Source of the DNA: Oreohelix idahoensis
Taxonomy: Eukaryota > Mollusca > Gastropoda > Stylommatophora > Oreohelicidae
DNA length: 64,000 bases
Assembly: GCA_024509875.1 (NCBI GenBank)
Contig: JAMPIV010019079.1
Location: 143,190 to 207,189 of the forward strand
Direction: 5' to 3'
Below are positions 45,237 through 56,262 of this stretch, in pieces; the stretch's first letter is position 1, and every line of letters starts with the position of its first letter. Position numbers and translations under genes: made by a program. The notes under the pieces were generated by a model. It saw nothing but the letters and a program-made list of their open reading frames with translations. It was not told the origin of the DNA and did not search any database.

Positions 45237-46754
45237 CTGTGGCCACAACAACACTCTTGCTTACCTAATGCTTGTGTAGACATCATTTGGAAAAATTACA
45301 ATATTATGACTATATTGTCAGGTGGGTTGCCCAAATCTGGCCCCAGACCAGCCTTGATGTATAATAATAATGACGAGGTGGTCGTCAGAGTTGGTAAGTT
45401 TAAGTTTCCCTGGATGAGTCTTGTGTCACTGCATATGGTTATTGAAGCAAGACGTTCTCGGACGTTCACAATTATAACAAGAAAGAAAATAGTTCTTATA
45501 TTGTCTAGCTTATAGGTGCTCCGACTCTTACGCTATAAAGCTGCTGGTGATAAATCCTCTCGACTTTTCTCTGGGATGAGAGCCGGTTATGAACCAAAGG
45601 TTATCTTGAATAAAATTCACTTGGGAAAAAGAAACGACTGTCAGTAGTCGATGAAATGTTTTGTTTATTGCCGCAGTGGGCTGATAAATTTAATACATAA
45701 ATCTGGGTATTTGTAAGTTCCGTTTAGCTTAAGTTATAGGTTATATGCTTTCCGTAACTGAGTAACATGCCCAAAAATTATAGAAAAACACGTTGGCCGC
45801 TGGTTTTGACCTAGCCTAGATTGGGAAGAAAAACAAACATTTAACCAAAATACCAATCCTATGCTATCATGCGTAAGGTGTGATCTCTTATATTCTCTCC
45901 GTCTCCTAATTAAATGAAAAAGCACACGGTATTTTAAGCTTATGCTATCGCGCTTCGCTTAGCAATGTACGGAGTTGGGTTTCAGGCATGTAGCCGCCCC
46001 CCGTCCTCACTCCGACTTGGTAAACACTCGGCGTACAATGTCAGTTTTTAATTTTAATTAAGACTACGCCCTTAACAATTATCGCCTGTCTGTTAGTTTA
46101 ATGTCGGTATCTATTGGTTTTAACGCATGATATAAACGCTAGTTATTTAATAAAACTTTACACACCAAGAAATAAAATGCCCATACGACTCTGTCACTTT
46201 TATCAGTCACTCTTAACATTATACTTAAGTCAGCTAAGAAAATGGTTGATGGATTTTACATTACTGAACCCCTGGTACGAAAATATCTACGCGTTTACCT
46301 ATTTCGCTAGTCTTAACGCTAGGGATAAAACTCTTAACAGATTTAATTCTTAAGCACAACTTAAATTATCACCACAATCAAAAATAAATAATCTCCGCGG
46401 AATTCGAAGAATACACTTTCACAATGGCTCTTAGAATCGCGAGCTAGATTATCCAAAGAAATTCTGAGCGACTAGATACTGACTTTTAGAGGACGCAGTA
46501 TAAATTCAGAAATGGTGTTATTTCTCTAACGGATGTTATTTCAGGGGGAATCAGCAAGCTGGCTTTCTAAATAAAAGATTCTCCCTCCGAAGGTGGACGA
46601 TATCAAAGACATTCCCCGTGAGCGGGCCTCTCCCCAAATCCCCCGTCCGTTTCCCCTGATCAAAGATTCCTCGGTCACTGTGTTTGGGCCATTGCCGCCA
46701 CGTGTTGTGACTTCTTCTTCTTCTTCGATCCTTAACCACCGACCGTCAAAGCAG

Positions 46755-48127
46755 TCAGTGGCCATCACGCCTAGTGGCGTCTTGTAGGGCAACAACAAAT
46801 TGATTCCACTTTGCACGGTCGGTGGCCATCCTTCGTACAGTGCCCCAAATCTGGTTCATTCTTTGCATCTCAGCCTCCACAGTCCTCCGCCAAGTTGTTT
46901 TTGGTCGGCCTCTCTTTCGCTTTCCTTCAGGGGTCCATAGCATAGCTGTTCTTGTGATGGCATCGGGGTCTCTTCTGAGGACATGACCAGCCCAGCTCCA
47001 GCGTCTGCCAGCTATGATGGTGTGCATGTCCTCTTGCTTGCTACGAGTAAGCAGATCTTGGTTGGTGATGGTATTCGGCCAAAAGATGCGGTGAATTTTT
47101 CTTAGGCATGTTGTGTGAAAAGAGGACAATTTTGACATTTCCTTCTCTGTGACTCTCCAGCATTCCGCACCATAGAGAAGCACAGAAAGCACGCAACTCT
47201 GGTATAATCTTAATTTTGTGCTTGTGCTGTATTGGGAGGACTTCCAGATGTTATTTAGGCTAAAGAAGGCTGTTCTTGCCTTATTCATTCTGATGTTGAT
47301 GTCTTTGCCTGCCCCACCGTCTGGTGTTACTATGCTTCCTAGGTATGTGAAGGTATCTGTCTGTACCAATTGCTGATTCCTTACTGATATGGGCTCAGGG
47401 TTGCTCACATTGAGCGTCATGACCTCAGACTTCTTTAAATTGATGTTCAAGCCCACCTGCTGGCTAAATTATTAAGTCTATCCGTTTTTTCCTGGATGTG
47501 TTGATGTGAATGTGCCAGCAGTGCAATGTCATCTGCATATTCCAGATCTTCCAATGTAGAAAATGTAGTCCATCTTATTCCTCTTGGACTGCCCTCTGTT
47601 GTCTGGCGCATCACCCAGTCTATGACTGTTAAAAAAAGAGTGGTTGATAAGGGGCATCCCTGTCGTACTCCTGTCTTCACCTCGAAGGTTAGGTTGCTCT
47701 GCCCAACACTACACGTAAAGTTGGCATAGAGGCTTTTTATGATTGTCACTATGCAGCTTGGAATTCCATAAGCCCTCAGTATTTTCCATAAACTGTCCCT
47801 ATGTATGCTGTCAAAAGCCTTTTCAAAATCAACAAAATTTATGTAAAGCTGTCTTTGCCATTCTGAGCACTGCTCTATAATGTTCCTGAGAGTGAATATA
47901 TGGTCTACACATCTTCTGTTCTTTCTAAATCCTGCTTGTTCTTTCCTCAGTTTGTAGTCTACTGCCTTTGAAATTCTCTGTATAATTATCCTGCCTAGTA
48001 TTTTGCTGGGAACTGAGAGAAGAGTGATTCCTCTCCAATTATTGCAGTCTGCAAGATCTCCCTTTTTGGGCAATTTGACAATTATTCCTTTGTTCCACTC
48101 TGATGGTGTTGTCCCCGTTTTCCACAC
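46755..48127 (-). pseudogene. LINE B reverse transcriptase and C-terminus
   Basis: Frame 48127-47447 covers most of RT: IVKLPKKGDLADCNNWRGITLL, KEQAGFRKNRRCVDHIFTLR, NFVDFEKAFDSIHRD (first Asp), GVRQGCPLSTTLFL and LEYADDIALL (YADD). The region upstream to 48226 belongs to the fingers (APGHDNLNAE-type) in another frame. After a shift near 47460, frame 47456-46755 gives the thumb and C-terminal part (YGAECWRVTEKE, WSWAGHVLRRDPDAI, GKRKRGRPKTTWRR), ending at the 3' UTR. Catalytic residues are intact. Confidence 0.92.
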
Positions 48128-48225
48128 TTGTGCAAATAGTGGTTCTAATAGTTCTGCTGCTAGCTCAGGGTCTGTCTTAAATAGCTCTGCATTTAAGTTA
48201 TCATGGCCCGGAGCTTTGCCGTTCT

Positions 48226-48795
48226 TTAACCCTTTTTGATTGCTGTGATGATTTCTTCTTTTCGTGGAATGTCTGTATTTACATCTAGATCGTTTTCAGC
48301 CTCAGGAACATTCAATTGTGTCTCTGGTATTTCCTTGTTCAGAGTTTCTCTGAAGTGCTCTGCCCATCTTGTTTCCTGTCCCTCTGCTGTCTTGATGAGA
48401 TTTCCTTGCTTATCTCTTACTAATGTAATATTGTTTGCACCTTGTTTTCCGCTGATGAATTTAGTTATTTTGTATACTGTGCTTTGTTCATTTCTCAGTG
48501 CTGCCTCTTCTGCCTGTTTTGCAAGATCGTCTAGGAAATTCCTTTTGTTGGCTCGGGTTTGGCGTTTAACTTCCCTGTCCAGCTGGCTGTACTGTTCGCT
48601 ATATAGTTGCTTTAACCTGGGGGACTTCGCTTCTGTTTTCTTTCTTTTCATTTCCTTTCTCATCTTTATGGTGTTTAGTGTTTCTGGTGTTATCCAGTCT
48701 TGCTTCTTCCTTTCCTGGAATCCTAAGCATGATTTGCTACTTTCCTTATATACTGTTGAAATGGTGTTGAAATTCTGGTCTATATCATCAGTCAA
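48226..48795 (-). pseudogene. LINE B EN-RT linker
   Basis: A minus-strand frame of 189 codons, Lys/Glu-rich and helical (TLNTIKMRKEMKRKKTEAK), continues the endonuclease after a frameshift near 48800. It ends with RKEEIITAIKKG at 48226, the start of the RT finger region, where a second frameshift occurs. Confidence 0.85.
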
Positions 48796-49783
48796 TGTCT
48801 TTTCCGGCTTTTGGCAAATTGATATCGTTTCTTAATGTCGGCCGCAAAAGCTTTTCTGGTAAGGGGGTCCTTCAATTTGCTGATGTCAAACCTTTTCTGT
48901 GTAGTTACAGTTGGTCCAGCCCTTCTTAGTTTCACTTTCAGTTTTGCTACTACTAAATGGTGATCACTTCCCACATCTGCACCCTTCTTACCTTCACATC
49001 TTGTAATGCATGTCTCCATCTACCGTTAACCATGATGTGGTCTATCTGGTTTCTGTCCCGACCATTTGGTGATTCCCATGTTAACTTGTGAATTTCCTTA
49101 TGTGGGAAAAGTGTTCCTCCAATGACCAGGTTGTTAATGCTACAGAAACTTATTAGCTTATCCCCATTTTCGTTTGCTGTTCCGCTGCCGCATTTCCCCA
49201 TTGTTCTTTCATTATATGTATTGTGTGTACCAACTTTCGCATTGAGGTCTCCCATTACTATAACAAGATCATATCTAGGTGTGTCTTCCATTTCTTTCTG
49301 CAGTTGTTGATAGAATTCATCCTTGACCTCCTCATCGCTATCATTCGTTGGTGCGTAGCATTGTATTATTGTAGTGTTGGTGAATCTCCCTCTCAATCTC
49401 AATCGTATCAGTCTGTTGTTGATGGGTTTCCATTCCAGTAATGTCCTTTCTATCCCTTTCTGTAGAATAATGGCTACGCCTTCACTGTGCTGTCCATCCT
49501 CTCTTCCAGAGTAAAGTACTGTTTCTCCTGTTGCTGTTTTAACTTTTCCTGCCCCTGTCCATCTGCTCTCACTTATCCCCAGGATGTGTAACCTATAGTT
49601 TCTCATTTCTGCCGTGGCCTGTCTTAGTTTACCTGTCTCGTACATTGTCCTGACATTCCAAAATCCTATTCTTGTATCCTGTTTTGCGGTCAGGACATCC
49701 GTTTTCATGTCAGTGGCTTCCTTTTGGCTTTCACCACTGACAGTCATACGAGCCACAGACTCCGAATGTCCATCCCGCAGCAA
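48792..49783 (-). pseudogene. LINE B endonuclease
   Basis: The minus-strand frame from 49783 reads IGFWNVRTMYETGKLRQATAEM, ILGISESRWTGAG (catalytic Glu), IQCYAPTNDSDEEV, DLVIVMGDLNAKVGTHN (Asp-Asn) and NQIDHIMVNGRWRHAL. A one-base loss near 48985 moves the last motif, GSDHHLVVAKLKVKL (Asp-His), into the frame 49019-48792. The start at 49783 is the first Met. The domain resembles the EEP endonuclease of RTE elements, and all catalytic blocks are visible. Confidence 0.9.
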
Positions 49784-50045
49784 AGTTTGTTCATTTGATG
49801 TTGTTTCCGTAACTTCATTATTTTTTTTTACATAGACAGGGGTGTCAGCCCTATGCTAAAACCCCCAACCTGGAGGACCAGGGTACCAGCTTTTGTCTGA
49901 CCCCTACCCACACAGACCAGTCGAGCTTGGTTGAACCTACCAGGAGTAAAACTCCCACTGGCATAGCTCTGGGGATTGTCAGGGTACGCAAGCTGCCATA
50001 CCGCTACAAGGTATAGGTACCATTGATGGCAGACGTGTTGTGACT

Positions 50046-50606
50046 AAGGGCCGATAATTGGCAGCTCACGGGATTCGCTCCCCTGGTTAACTTTGCCGGG
50101 TGTGAAATGTTTGTAAACACTCATGTTCAGGAAGACAAGATAGGCGTGGCCTCAGAAGTGAGTAAACTAGACAGCTAATGTCGTGGCTTTCGCGTTGCAA
50201 AAACATAGATACTAAATGAGGGAACGTGGTAGCCGGATTTAGGTAGACTATTTACATATACACGTCACAATGTATAGAATGCTACATTTGTCACGTTCCG
50301 CTGTCCTAAAAAACCTCCATCTGACTCAATGGATTTGTGGCGGTATTGTCTGCTGTAGTGGTCCAATAATGACCAAACTCAGAGTATAATGATGAGGGTC
50401 TTCAAAGGTATTTATCTTCGCTCAATGTTTTTCTTAGCGGAGATTAAAGTAGAAGGATTTTAAAGAAAAGATAGCATAACAACTGAGATCCTCTAAGCTG
50501 TCATAAACTTTTTATTCTTCCGCCCCTTCTGTGAGGTAATATATTTTCGCTCGTTTTTCTGAGCTCCCAGCTGAAGGTGATTCAGCAAAATCTTAATCTA
50601 CTAGCT
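50046..50606. other. No gene recognised
   Basis: Mixed-composition sequence flanking the LINE B insertion. No protein or RNA signature is visible. Confidence 0.5.
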
Positions 50607-50936
50607 CTATCCGGCTATGTATTTAGAACAACATGAGTCATCATCAGCATCAGCTGCCATCTCCACAACGAAGGTTGGCTGTAATGGATGTCTAACGTCT
50701 TCTGTCTCTTGTCTTGTTGGTGCACTCTTTCCTGTCCATCTCTTGATGTTATCTTCCCACTTATAGCGCTGTCTTCCCCGTGCACGTTTGCCTTGAGCTC
50801 TCCCTTCTATTATGGTCTTCTGCCTTTTTATGTGGCCAAAGTATTTTAGCTGCCGAACTTTGATCTCCCTCATTAGTTCTCTTTTCATACCTAGATTTTC
50901 TAGAACCTCCTTATTTGTTCTATATGAGTTATTCAC
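50607..50936 (-). pseudogene. Solo C-terminal LINE fragment
   Basis: Minus-strand frame with RTNKEVLENLGMKRELMREI, LKYFGHIKRQKTI, GKRARGRQRYKWEDNIKRWTG and an Asp-rich end. This matches the C-terminal part of RTE-like proteins (compare 58518-58887). The 5' end is lost. No TSD was found. Confidence 0.75.
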
Positions 50937-51138
50937 ACTGAACGCAAAAGTGATTAAACCAAATATAGTTACAGATAAACAGGTTTAATAATCACTTATA
51001 GTTTAACAATGTAAAATAAATAAAGTTGTTTATAAACAAGAAGCGAGGATAGTTATCATCATCGAATTATTTAAACTGTGGTGGAAATTTTCGAAAATTT
51101 TGAAATCGTTCGTTCGTTCTTTCGTCGACTATATTGCT

Positions 51139-51178
51139 GTTATACCCTGTTCAACCAAAGAGGTTATAATTGGGGTAT
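51139..51178. repeat. Hairpin-like repeat, copy 1
   Basis: The sequence from TATACCCTGTTCAACC to GTTATAATTGGGGTATA can fold with ATACCC pairing GGGTAT. A near copy is at 55919-55964, just beyond the 3' end of LINE E coding. Both lie 3' of I/Jockey-like coding on the minus strand, so it may be a conserved 3' UTR end. Confidence 0.65.
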
Positions 51179-51325
51179 ATTGTGCATTAGGTTCTTCGAT
51201 GCTGGCCGGTTGTTAGTCCTGAAAAGGACTGGTCCTAAAAAGGACCACTAGCTGACTTTCTCTTCGTTGTTTGTCTGTTCGTGTTGCCATGGCGTGTTCC
51301 ATAGTGTATTTCATATCCTGCCTCA

Positions 51326-53362
51326 CTATCTAGCTTGTATGGTTTTGTGTGTTTTTGCCCTCCTCGTTTCTGTTTCTTGTGTCTTCCTTTTCTCCTGTAT
51401 CTGAAATAGCGCTTTTTCTATAATTGTTGGGAGTAGCTTTTCTTGCGTTTCCTCGGTTACTTCTTCGTCTGATTGATCGTTCGTTTTAGTTTCTCGTGTC
51501 TTAGATGTAATTTCTTCAATGGCCATTCTTTCTGCCTCTATTCTTTTGAGTAGTTCTTCATTACCCTCTTTCAGCTCTATCAGCTTCCTGACATCTTCTT
51601 TCAGATCTCTCACCTCAGTCGTGAGCTGTCTAACCAGTTCCGTTAGGCTGTCTTGGCGTCTATTACCTAGAGTACTTGCCGTCACTCTGTTTATTTACTC
51701 TAGGTACGATACCCCCTTTTCAATGGCCACTGTAATTATTTGCCTTGTTTGTTGGTATTCGGGATACCCACGGTATCGTGCTCCGTGATTTCCGAGGCAG
51801 TTGGTACATTTTCTGTTTTTGTTTGGCGCTTGGTAGTCGAGGTCGATTTTTGCCTTAGGGCAGTCTTTGTATTCGTGGCTGCCCGCACAGTATCTAATGA
51901 CCGTCTCTTTTTTGCACGTGTTCTTCTTCTTCCTTCTTCCTCGTTCGTCCTGAAAAGGACGTTGGTTACGTTGTGTCTGTTTACAGCGGAGCTGCGATAT
52001 CTGCGCCTTTCGGCCGGCACATCCGACTTCAGCACGGCATTTTTTGGGACCGGGTTTGCCATCACTCTTCGATCCCTACTCTCTCAGCCAGACTGCAGTG
52101 ATGCAGCCTGTTTCCAGGACCACCACGTGGAGGTGGAGTAGAGTCTTGGTCAGCTCTGGTTCGCTGACCCTGACGCAAGCAATCAAGCTATGAGTCGCTG
52201 ACTGCATTCTCTATTGCTGCGTCTTTGGGTACCTGCACGTGTTCTTTGTGTGAGAAAATCCCTGGCACTTTGAACACTGCATCACTGGCGGGATGTAGGC
52301 ATGTGTTCTTCGGGGTCTATTCTGAATAGTGATGCTTTCCGGAACTGTTTTCCCTTGTAAAGTCACTATTATTAGTCTGGTGTCTTCTTTGTTCCAGGAC
52401 TTTAGCCTTTCGGCGTGTGTGATTCTGTACAGAGGGTTTTCGGCCTGGATGCAGCTGAGGGTCTCTGCGTCTGAAAAGCTGGTGTCTATCCCTTTGATGA
52501 ATACTTTCTTGAATTCTATGTGGATTTCTGCTTGGATTTTGATCCAATGTGATAGCTGAAATTCTTTAGGCCAGGACGCCAGAGCAGTCATCAGCGATTT
52601 AGTCTTTTCCGTATCATTCAGGGCAAGTGTCACTCCCTGTTTGTGCCTTCTGATACTTATTATGTCTCTTTTGCCTACTACATTCTCCAGGACATTGATT
52701 ACTTTGTCGTCCGGGAGTGCCCTGAGGGTGGCTTCTCCTCCAGACAACTGCATAATTTTTATTTTGCGGTCTTGTTCCGGTTTTTTGTGAATGCTTTTCT
52801 GTAGTTCGCCTGAGCGGCATCTCCCATCTGCCAACACTGGCCGTGTATCTGTCTTTAGGCTCGGTACCCTGTCCTCGTCTGTCTGCTCATGATTCTGCAT
52901 CTTCTGATCACCGTGGGACACTTGGTTGTTCTCCATTGAGTACCGGCGTATCTCTATGTCTGCTTTTGGTACGTCAGGGGCTACTTCTAATATTGCTTCT
53001 TGTAATGTCGGAGAGAGACTAAGGAACTCGTCTCCATCTTCACGCATTCTGTATAGTGCGTCTATAATTGTCTTCGCGATATCTTCTGGGTCTAACTCGT
53101 TCAGTTCTGATGTTATTGTCCTCTCATCAGCAGCAGGCTGGGAGGTAACGTCTTGCTTTTCTGCTCTTCTGTCTTCCTCTTGTGCTTGTACCTGTCTGTG
53201 TTGAAGAGTTGTCTCTTTCACCTCCTTCTTAGTGTTTGAAGATGGGTCGGCTGTTCTCTCCGGGGGGCTGTTTATGGTTTTGTTATACTTATGGTTGTTG
53301 TTCAGCTCTGGTGGGCTGGTGTATTCTTTCCTCTTCTTGGCGCTTGGTTTATTTCGGACCAT
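51326..53362 (-). pseudogene. I/Jockey-like LINE ORF1 with zinc knuckles, interrupted
   Basis: Start chosen at the Met at 53362 (MVRNKPSAKKRKEYTSP); the open frame reaches 53572, but the added residues look like translated leader. A long polar region is followed by an RNA-binding-like part (DDKVINVLENVVGKRDIISIR) and the first knuckle, CSKCQGFSHTKNTC. A 308-bp SINE-like insert (51926-52233) interrupts it there. The frame resumes with two damaged knuckles (YCAGSHEYKDC, CTNCLGNHGARYRGYP, each missing one Cys) and a coiled-coil tail (51685-51326). ORF1 proteins bind the element RNA. No linked ORF2 follows. Confidence 0.85.
51926..52233 (-). mobile_element. 308-bp SINE-like insert in ORF1
   Basis: 13-bp TSD TGCACGTGTTCTT at 51913-51925 and 52234-52246. 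Read on the minus strand it begins near GGTACCCAAAGACGCAGC and ends with a GTCCTTTTCAGGAC stem followed by a (GAAGAA)-type tail. A second copy, sharing about 190 bp, is at 62565-62755. ORF1 knuckle coding resumes across the TSD. It lacks coding capacity, and Pol III boxes are not convincing. Confidence 0.85.
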
Positions 53363-53572
53363 TTTGACTATATTGCGATCGGTGGTGGCATCCTGTTGGT
53401 CTGATCGGTGTGTTGTCTGATCAAGTGAATGGAATATGAAATGTGTTGATCCATGGAATTTGTGGTGAAAATTACAGTGATGCAACGTTAAAATTCCTCC
53501 AATTATAAAGATAACAGGTAAGATAACATGTAGGGATAAAAATATAGGCAAGATATGCCGAGGCCTCTTCAC

Positions 53573-55916
53573 CTACGCCAGCGTTTTCTAGCGCCATTGA
53601 AACTAACTAGTTGGAACATGCAGACAAACGGTTTATCCTTTTAGACGGAGTAGAAACGGAGATAAAAGAAAAAAAATATGACGGTCTGAACACGTGTTTG
53701 AATCTAAAATGCTAAAAGACGCAATTTGTAGTTTTAAAGAAAAAATTACGCCATTAGTTGACACAATGTAAGGAAATGGACAAAAAAAAAAGACCTTAGC
53801 TCTTGTTAGAAACCGACGTATCTTAGGCGTTTTACCGTAATTGGTCGTTTTAATTTGAATATAGCGGCAAATGCCATACCCGAAGGCTCAAAAACAAAAT
53901 TCAAAACTAACCTTGAGAAAAGTAGGTTTTTTCTTAATAATAAGTTTATGAGAATAAAAACTAGCTAGTTTGATAGCCCATCTTAATCTGAGAAATAATA
54001 TACTTTTATTTACACAGACGGACAGATAAAACGGAAGATATTGACGAAAGACTGTATTGTTCAATACAGACTAGCGAACAGTTTTTTGTGCATATTTTCA
54101 CTAAAGTTACATTTTGACGCGTCCTTGAGCCGAACGCATAAAATCAAACTGCAGTTGAACTAGGGGCAAAGTCGGAGGATAGTAGCTAAAAATAACTTAG
54201 CATAGGATCTTAGAAGTAGGGGGAGACAAAAAATTTGTGTAGTTTTTTTCTCGTAGTTTCGTCCAAAAACAAGTGTAATTTTGGGAAAAGCCAAGATGGG
54301 CCGGACAGACCGACAGAAAAATACTACATACTAGACTGAGACTGGACTGAAATTGGACATTTATATTTTGAATATTTGAAAAGTTAGAGGGGAAGTCCGT
54401 TGATTGGACAGAAGCTTTTATATTACTGAAAGACAGACGCCCGCTAGTGCCATTTTATTGAAGACTGTCCATTGACACAGTTCGTTAATGCTAGAGGTGA
54501 TTTCCAGGAAATATTAAATAAAAATCAGTGGGACGCCCTAATCTAGACAGCAGCTCAGCTGAGTTTTGCCAGTACAACGTAACTGTGATCTCAATTCTGA
54601 ATTGTGGTAAGGGAAAAAGCATTTATCTTGTTTATTTTAATATTTTGAGTGATTGATACTGCCATGTCATGAAAAATGATTACGACAAGTGAGTGCTTAC
54701 TCTAGGTCCCCAGCAGCAGTCCAGGGCCTAGAGACAAACAAATAATATATGAAAACATATCTAAGACTATGGAAGACGGATCTATATTTGAGATCAGTGG
54801 GAACATATCACCCACCTTATTGGATGGAAGAGGAAACTATTGAACATATTTCGGATGCAATGCAGTCTTGGGAAACTGGTACTATTTGATAACAACTGGG
54901 TGAGATGTGCTGAGTTGGTCAGAGAGATCTGACCCAATCTTTGTAATGGTGTTTTGCTGTGTTGTGTGTAAGAGTGGTGCAGTAGGCAGAGTGTTGACAC
55001 ATGGCACAAATTTTGGTTTCAGAGTTTCTGATCTGGCACTACGCTAGTGCCAGATGCTTTTGTAGAAGTACAAGAGCGGATGCCTAAGCAGCCTAACATT
55101 TTACTCCAGCTAATGAGAGGAGTGGGCCACACGAATTCTGTACTGCATCGTCACAGGCCAGTTAAGTGCAAACCTGGCCTGCTGTAGATTCATCAACTGT
55201 GTCCACCATAAATAAAGAAATAAAATCTTGTTATTTAAACACTATAACTCAGTCCAGATTTCAAGGACAATGAACATTATAAAACATAGATTGGGCATGA
55301 TGACGCCACCCCAACTAAACATCCAGTGCTAGTTTTCCCAGGACACTGTAGTTATTATTAATATTAACCAATGTAACAATATATCTATGTACAAAAATTT
55401 CATTTGATTATCCAATATATATATGCACTTTTATTGATAAATACATATTGTTTCATATGTCCTGACCAAAAGAAACAATTGGTTCAGGACTAAATAAATT
55501 CAAAAAATTATCAAAATTAAATTCTAAAGCCAGTATTAGTTCAGTTTATCATAGAGCTTATTAGTATTATTATTATTAGACTTATTATTTACATGTGTGT
55601 GTCTGTGTATTTTATTACCTACACATCACAATTCAGTACCCTAGACATTTAACGTAGCTAACATACATAATAGCAGAATAGGTCTGTTTGAGGTCGTAAG
55701 TGGTAGCAGAAAGGCATTCTGTAACTCACATAAACTTTTATCTCAGGAGCCTTCACAGCTGACCTCATCCAGTACACTAGGTAACATCGCAACCATACAA
55801 TAACATCAAAAACCACTACAGAATTTTTGAAATTGTTGTTGTTGTTGTTTTGATGGTTTGATGGGTGTAGATCGGCATTTAACATCTGATCGTTATTGCC
55901 TCTTTACGTTCCATCT
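53573..55916. other. No gene recognised
   Basis: AT-rich sequence with a 25-bp palindrome near 55031 (listed separately). 54960-55200 looks like a decayed repeat but cannot be named. Confidence 0.5.
55031..55055. repeat. Perfect palindrome, 11-bp arms, 3-nt loop
   Basis: ATCTGGCACTA, then CGC, then TAGTGCCAGAT. It could form a short hairpin in RNA or DNA. No terminator role is implied in this eukaryotic setting. Confidence 0.9.
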
Positions 55917-55918
55917 TG

Positions 55919-55964
55919 GTCTACCCTGTTCAACCTGAAAGTTGGTTATAATTGGGGTATTTAG
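55919..55964. repeat. Hairpin-like repeat, copy 2
   Basis: CTACCCTGTTCAACC to GTTATAATTGGGGTAT, near-identical to 51139-51178 and placed just 3' of LINE E coding on the minus strand. Confidence 0.65.
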
Positions 55965-56262
55965 TGTCATTTTATTGACTAATTTGCATTCAATTTAATT
56001 AACTATTGTCTTTTGCAGTTGCTGATTTTTGTTTATATTAGTATTTGTTAATTTTATTTATTTATTTGTATTGTTTATAGATATTTATTGTCTTTTACGC
56101 TAGGTTTTAATTTGTGTTAGTATTTATTTGTTTTGAGTTGTTGCCCTTTTTTTTCTTGTTGTCTTTCCTTGTCCTATGAGTAGTTAGGTTTTTTTTTAAT
56201 GCTTTGTTAGTTCTTGCTGCTTAATTTCTATTTAGTTGGATGGTTTTCCTGAGTTACTAATC

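Larger units (their letters stand above)
43263..46699. other. No gene recognised; short repeats only
   Basis: Contains a G-run near 43517-43537, a repeated 105-bp unit (listed separately), microsatellites and AT-rich sequence. Frames at 43564-43848 (plus) and 43560-43814 (minus) overlap the repeat and are not assignable. 44333-44602 is an open frame without recognised motifs. Confidence 0.5.
46713..50032 (-). mobile_element. LINE B, full-length RTE-like element (3.3 kb)
   Basis: Perfect 13-bp TSD ACGTGTTGTGACT at 46700-46712 and 50033-50045. Read on the minus strand: a leader at 50032 to about 49790 (CTTGTAGCGGTATGGCAG near its start), endonuclease, linker, RT and C-terminal region, then a (GAA)n tail at the left TSD. 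The other copies are 6642-7577 (near-identical, truncated) and 39770-40390 (older). Frameshifts split the reading frame at three or four points. Confidence 0.93.

Noticed and set aside
52211..53572. Taking the ORF1 start at 53572, which would add a hydrophobic N-terminal segment resembling a signal anchor
   Set aside because: The first 70 residues are low-complexity and precede a better start (Met at 53362) with a Lys-rich N-terminus normal for LINE ORF1.
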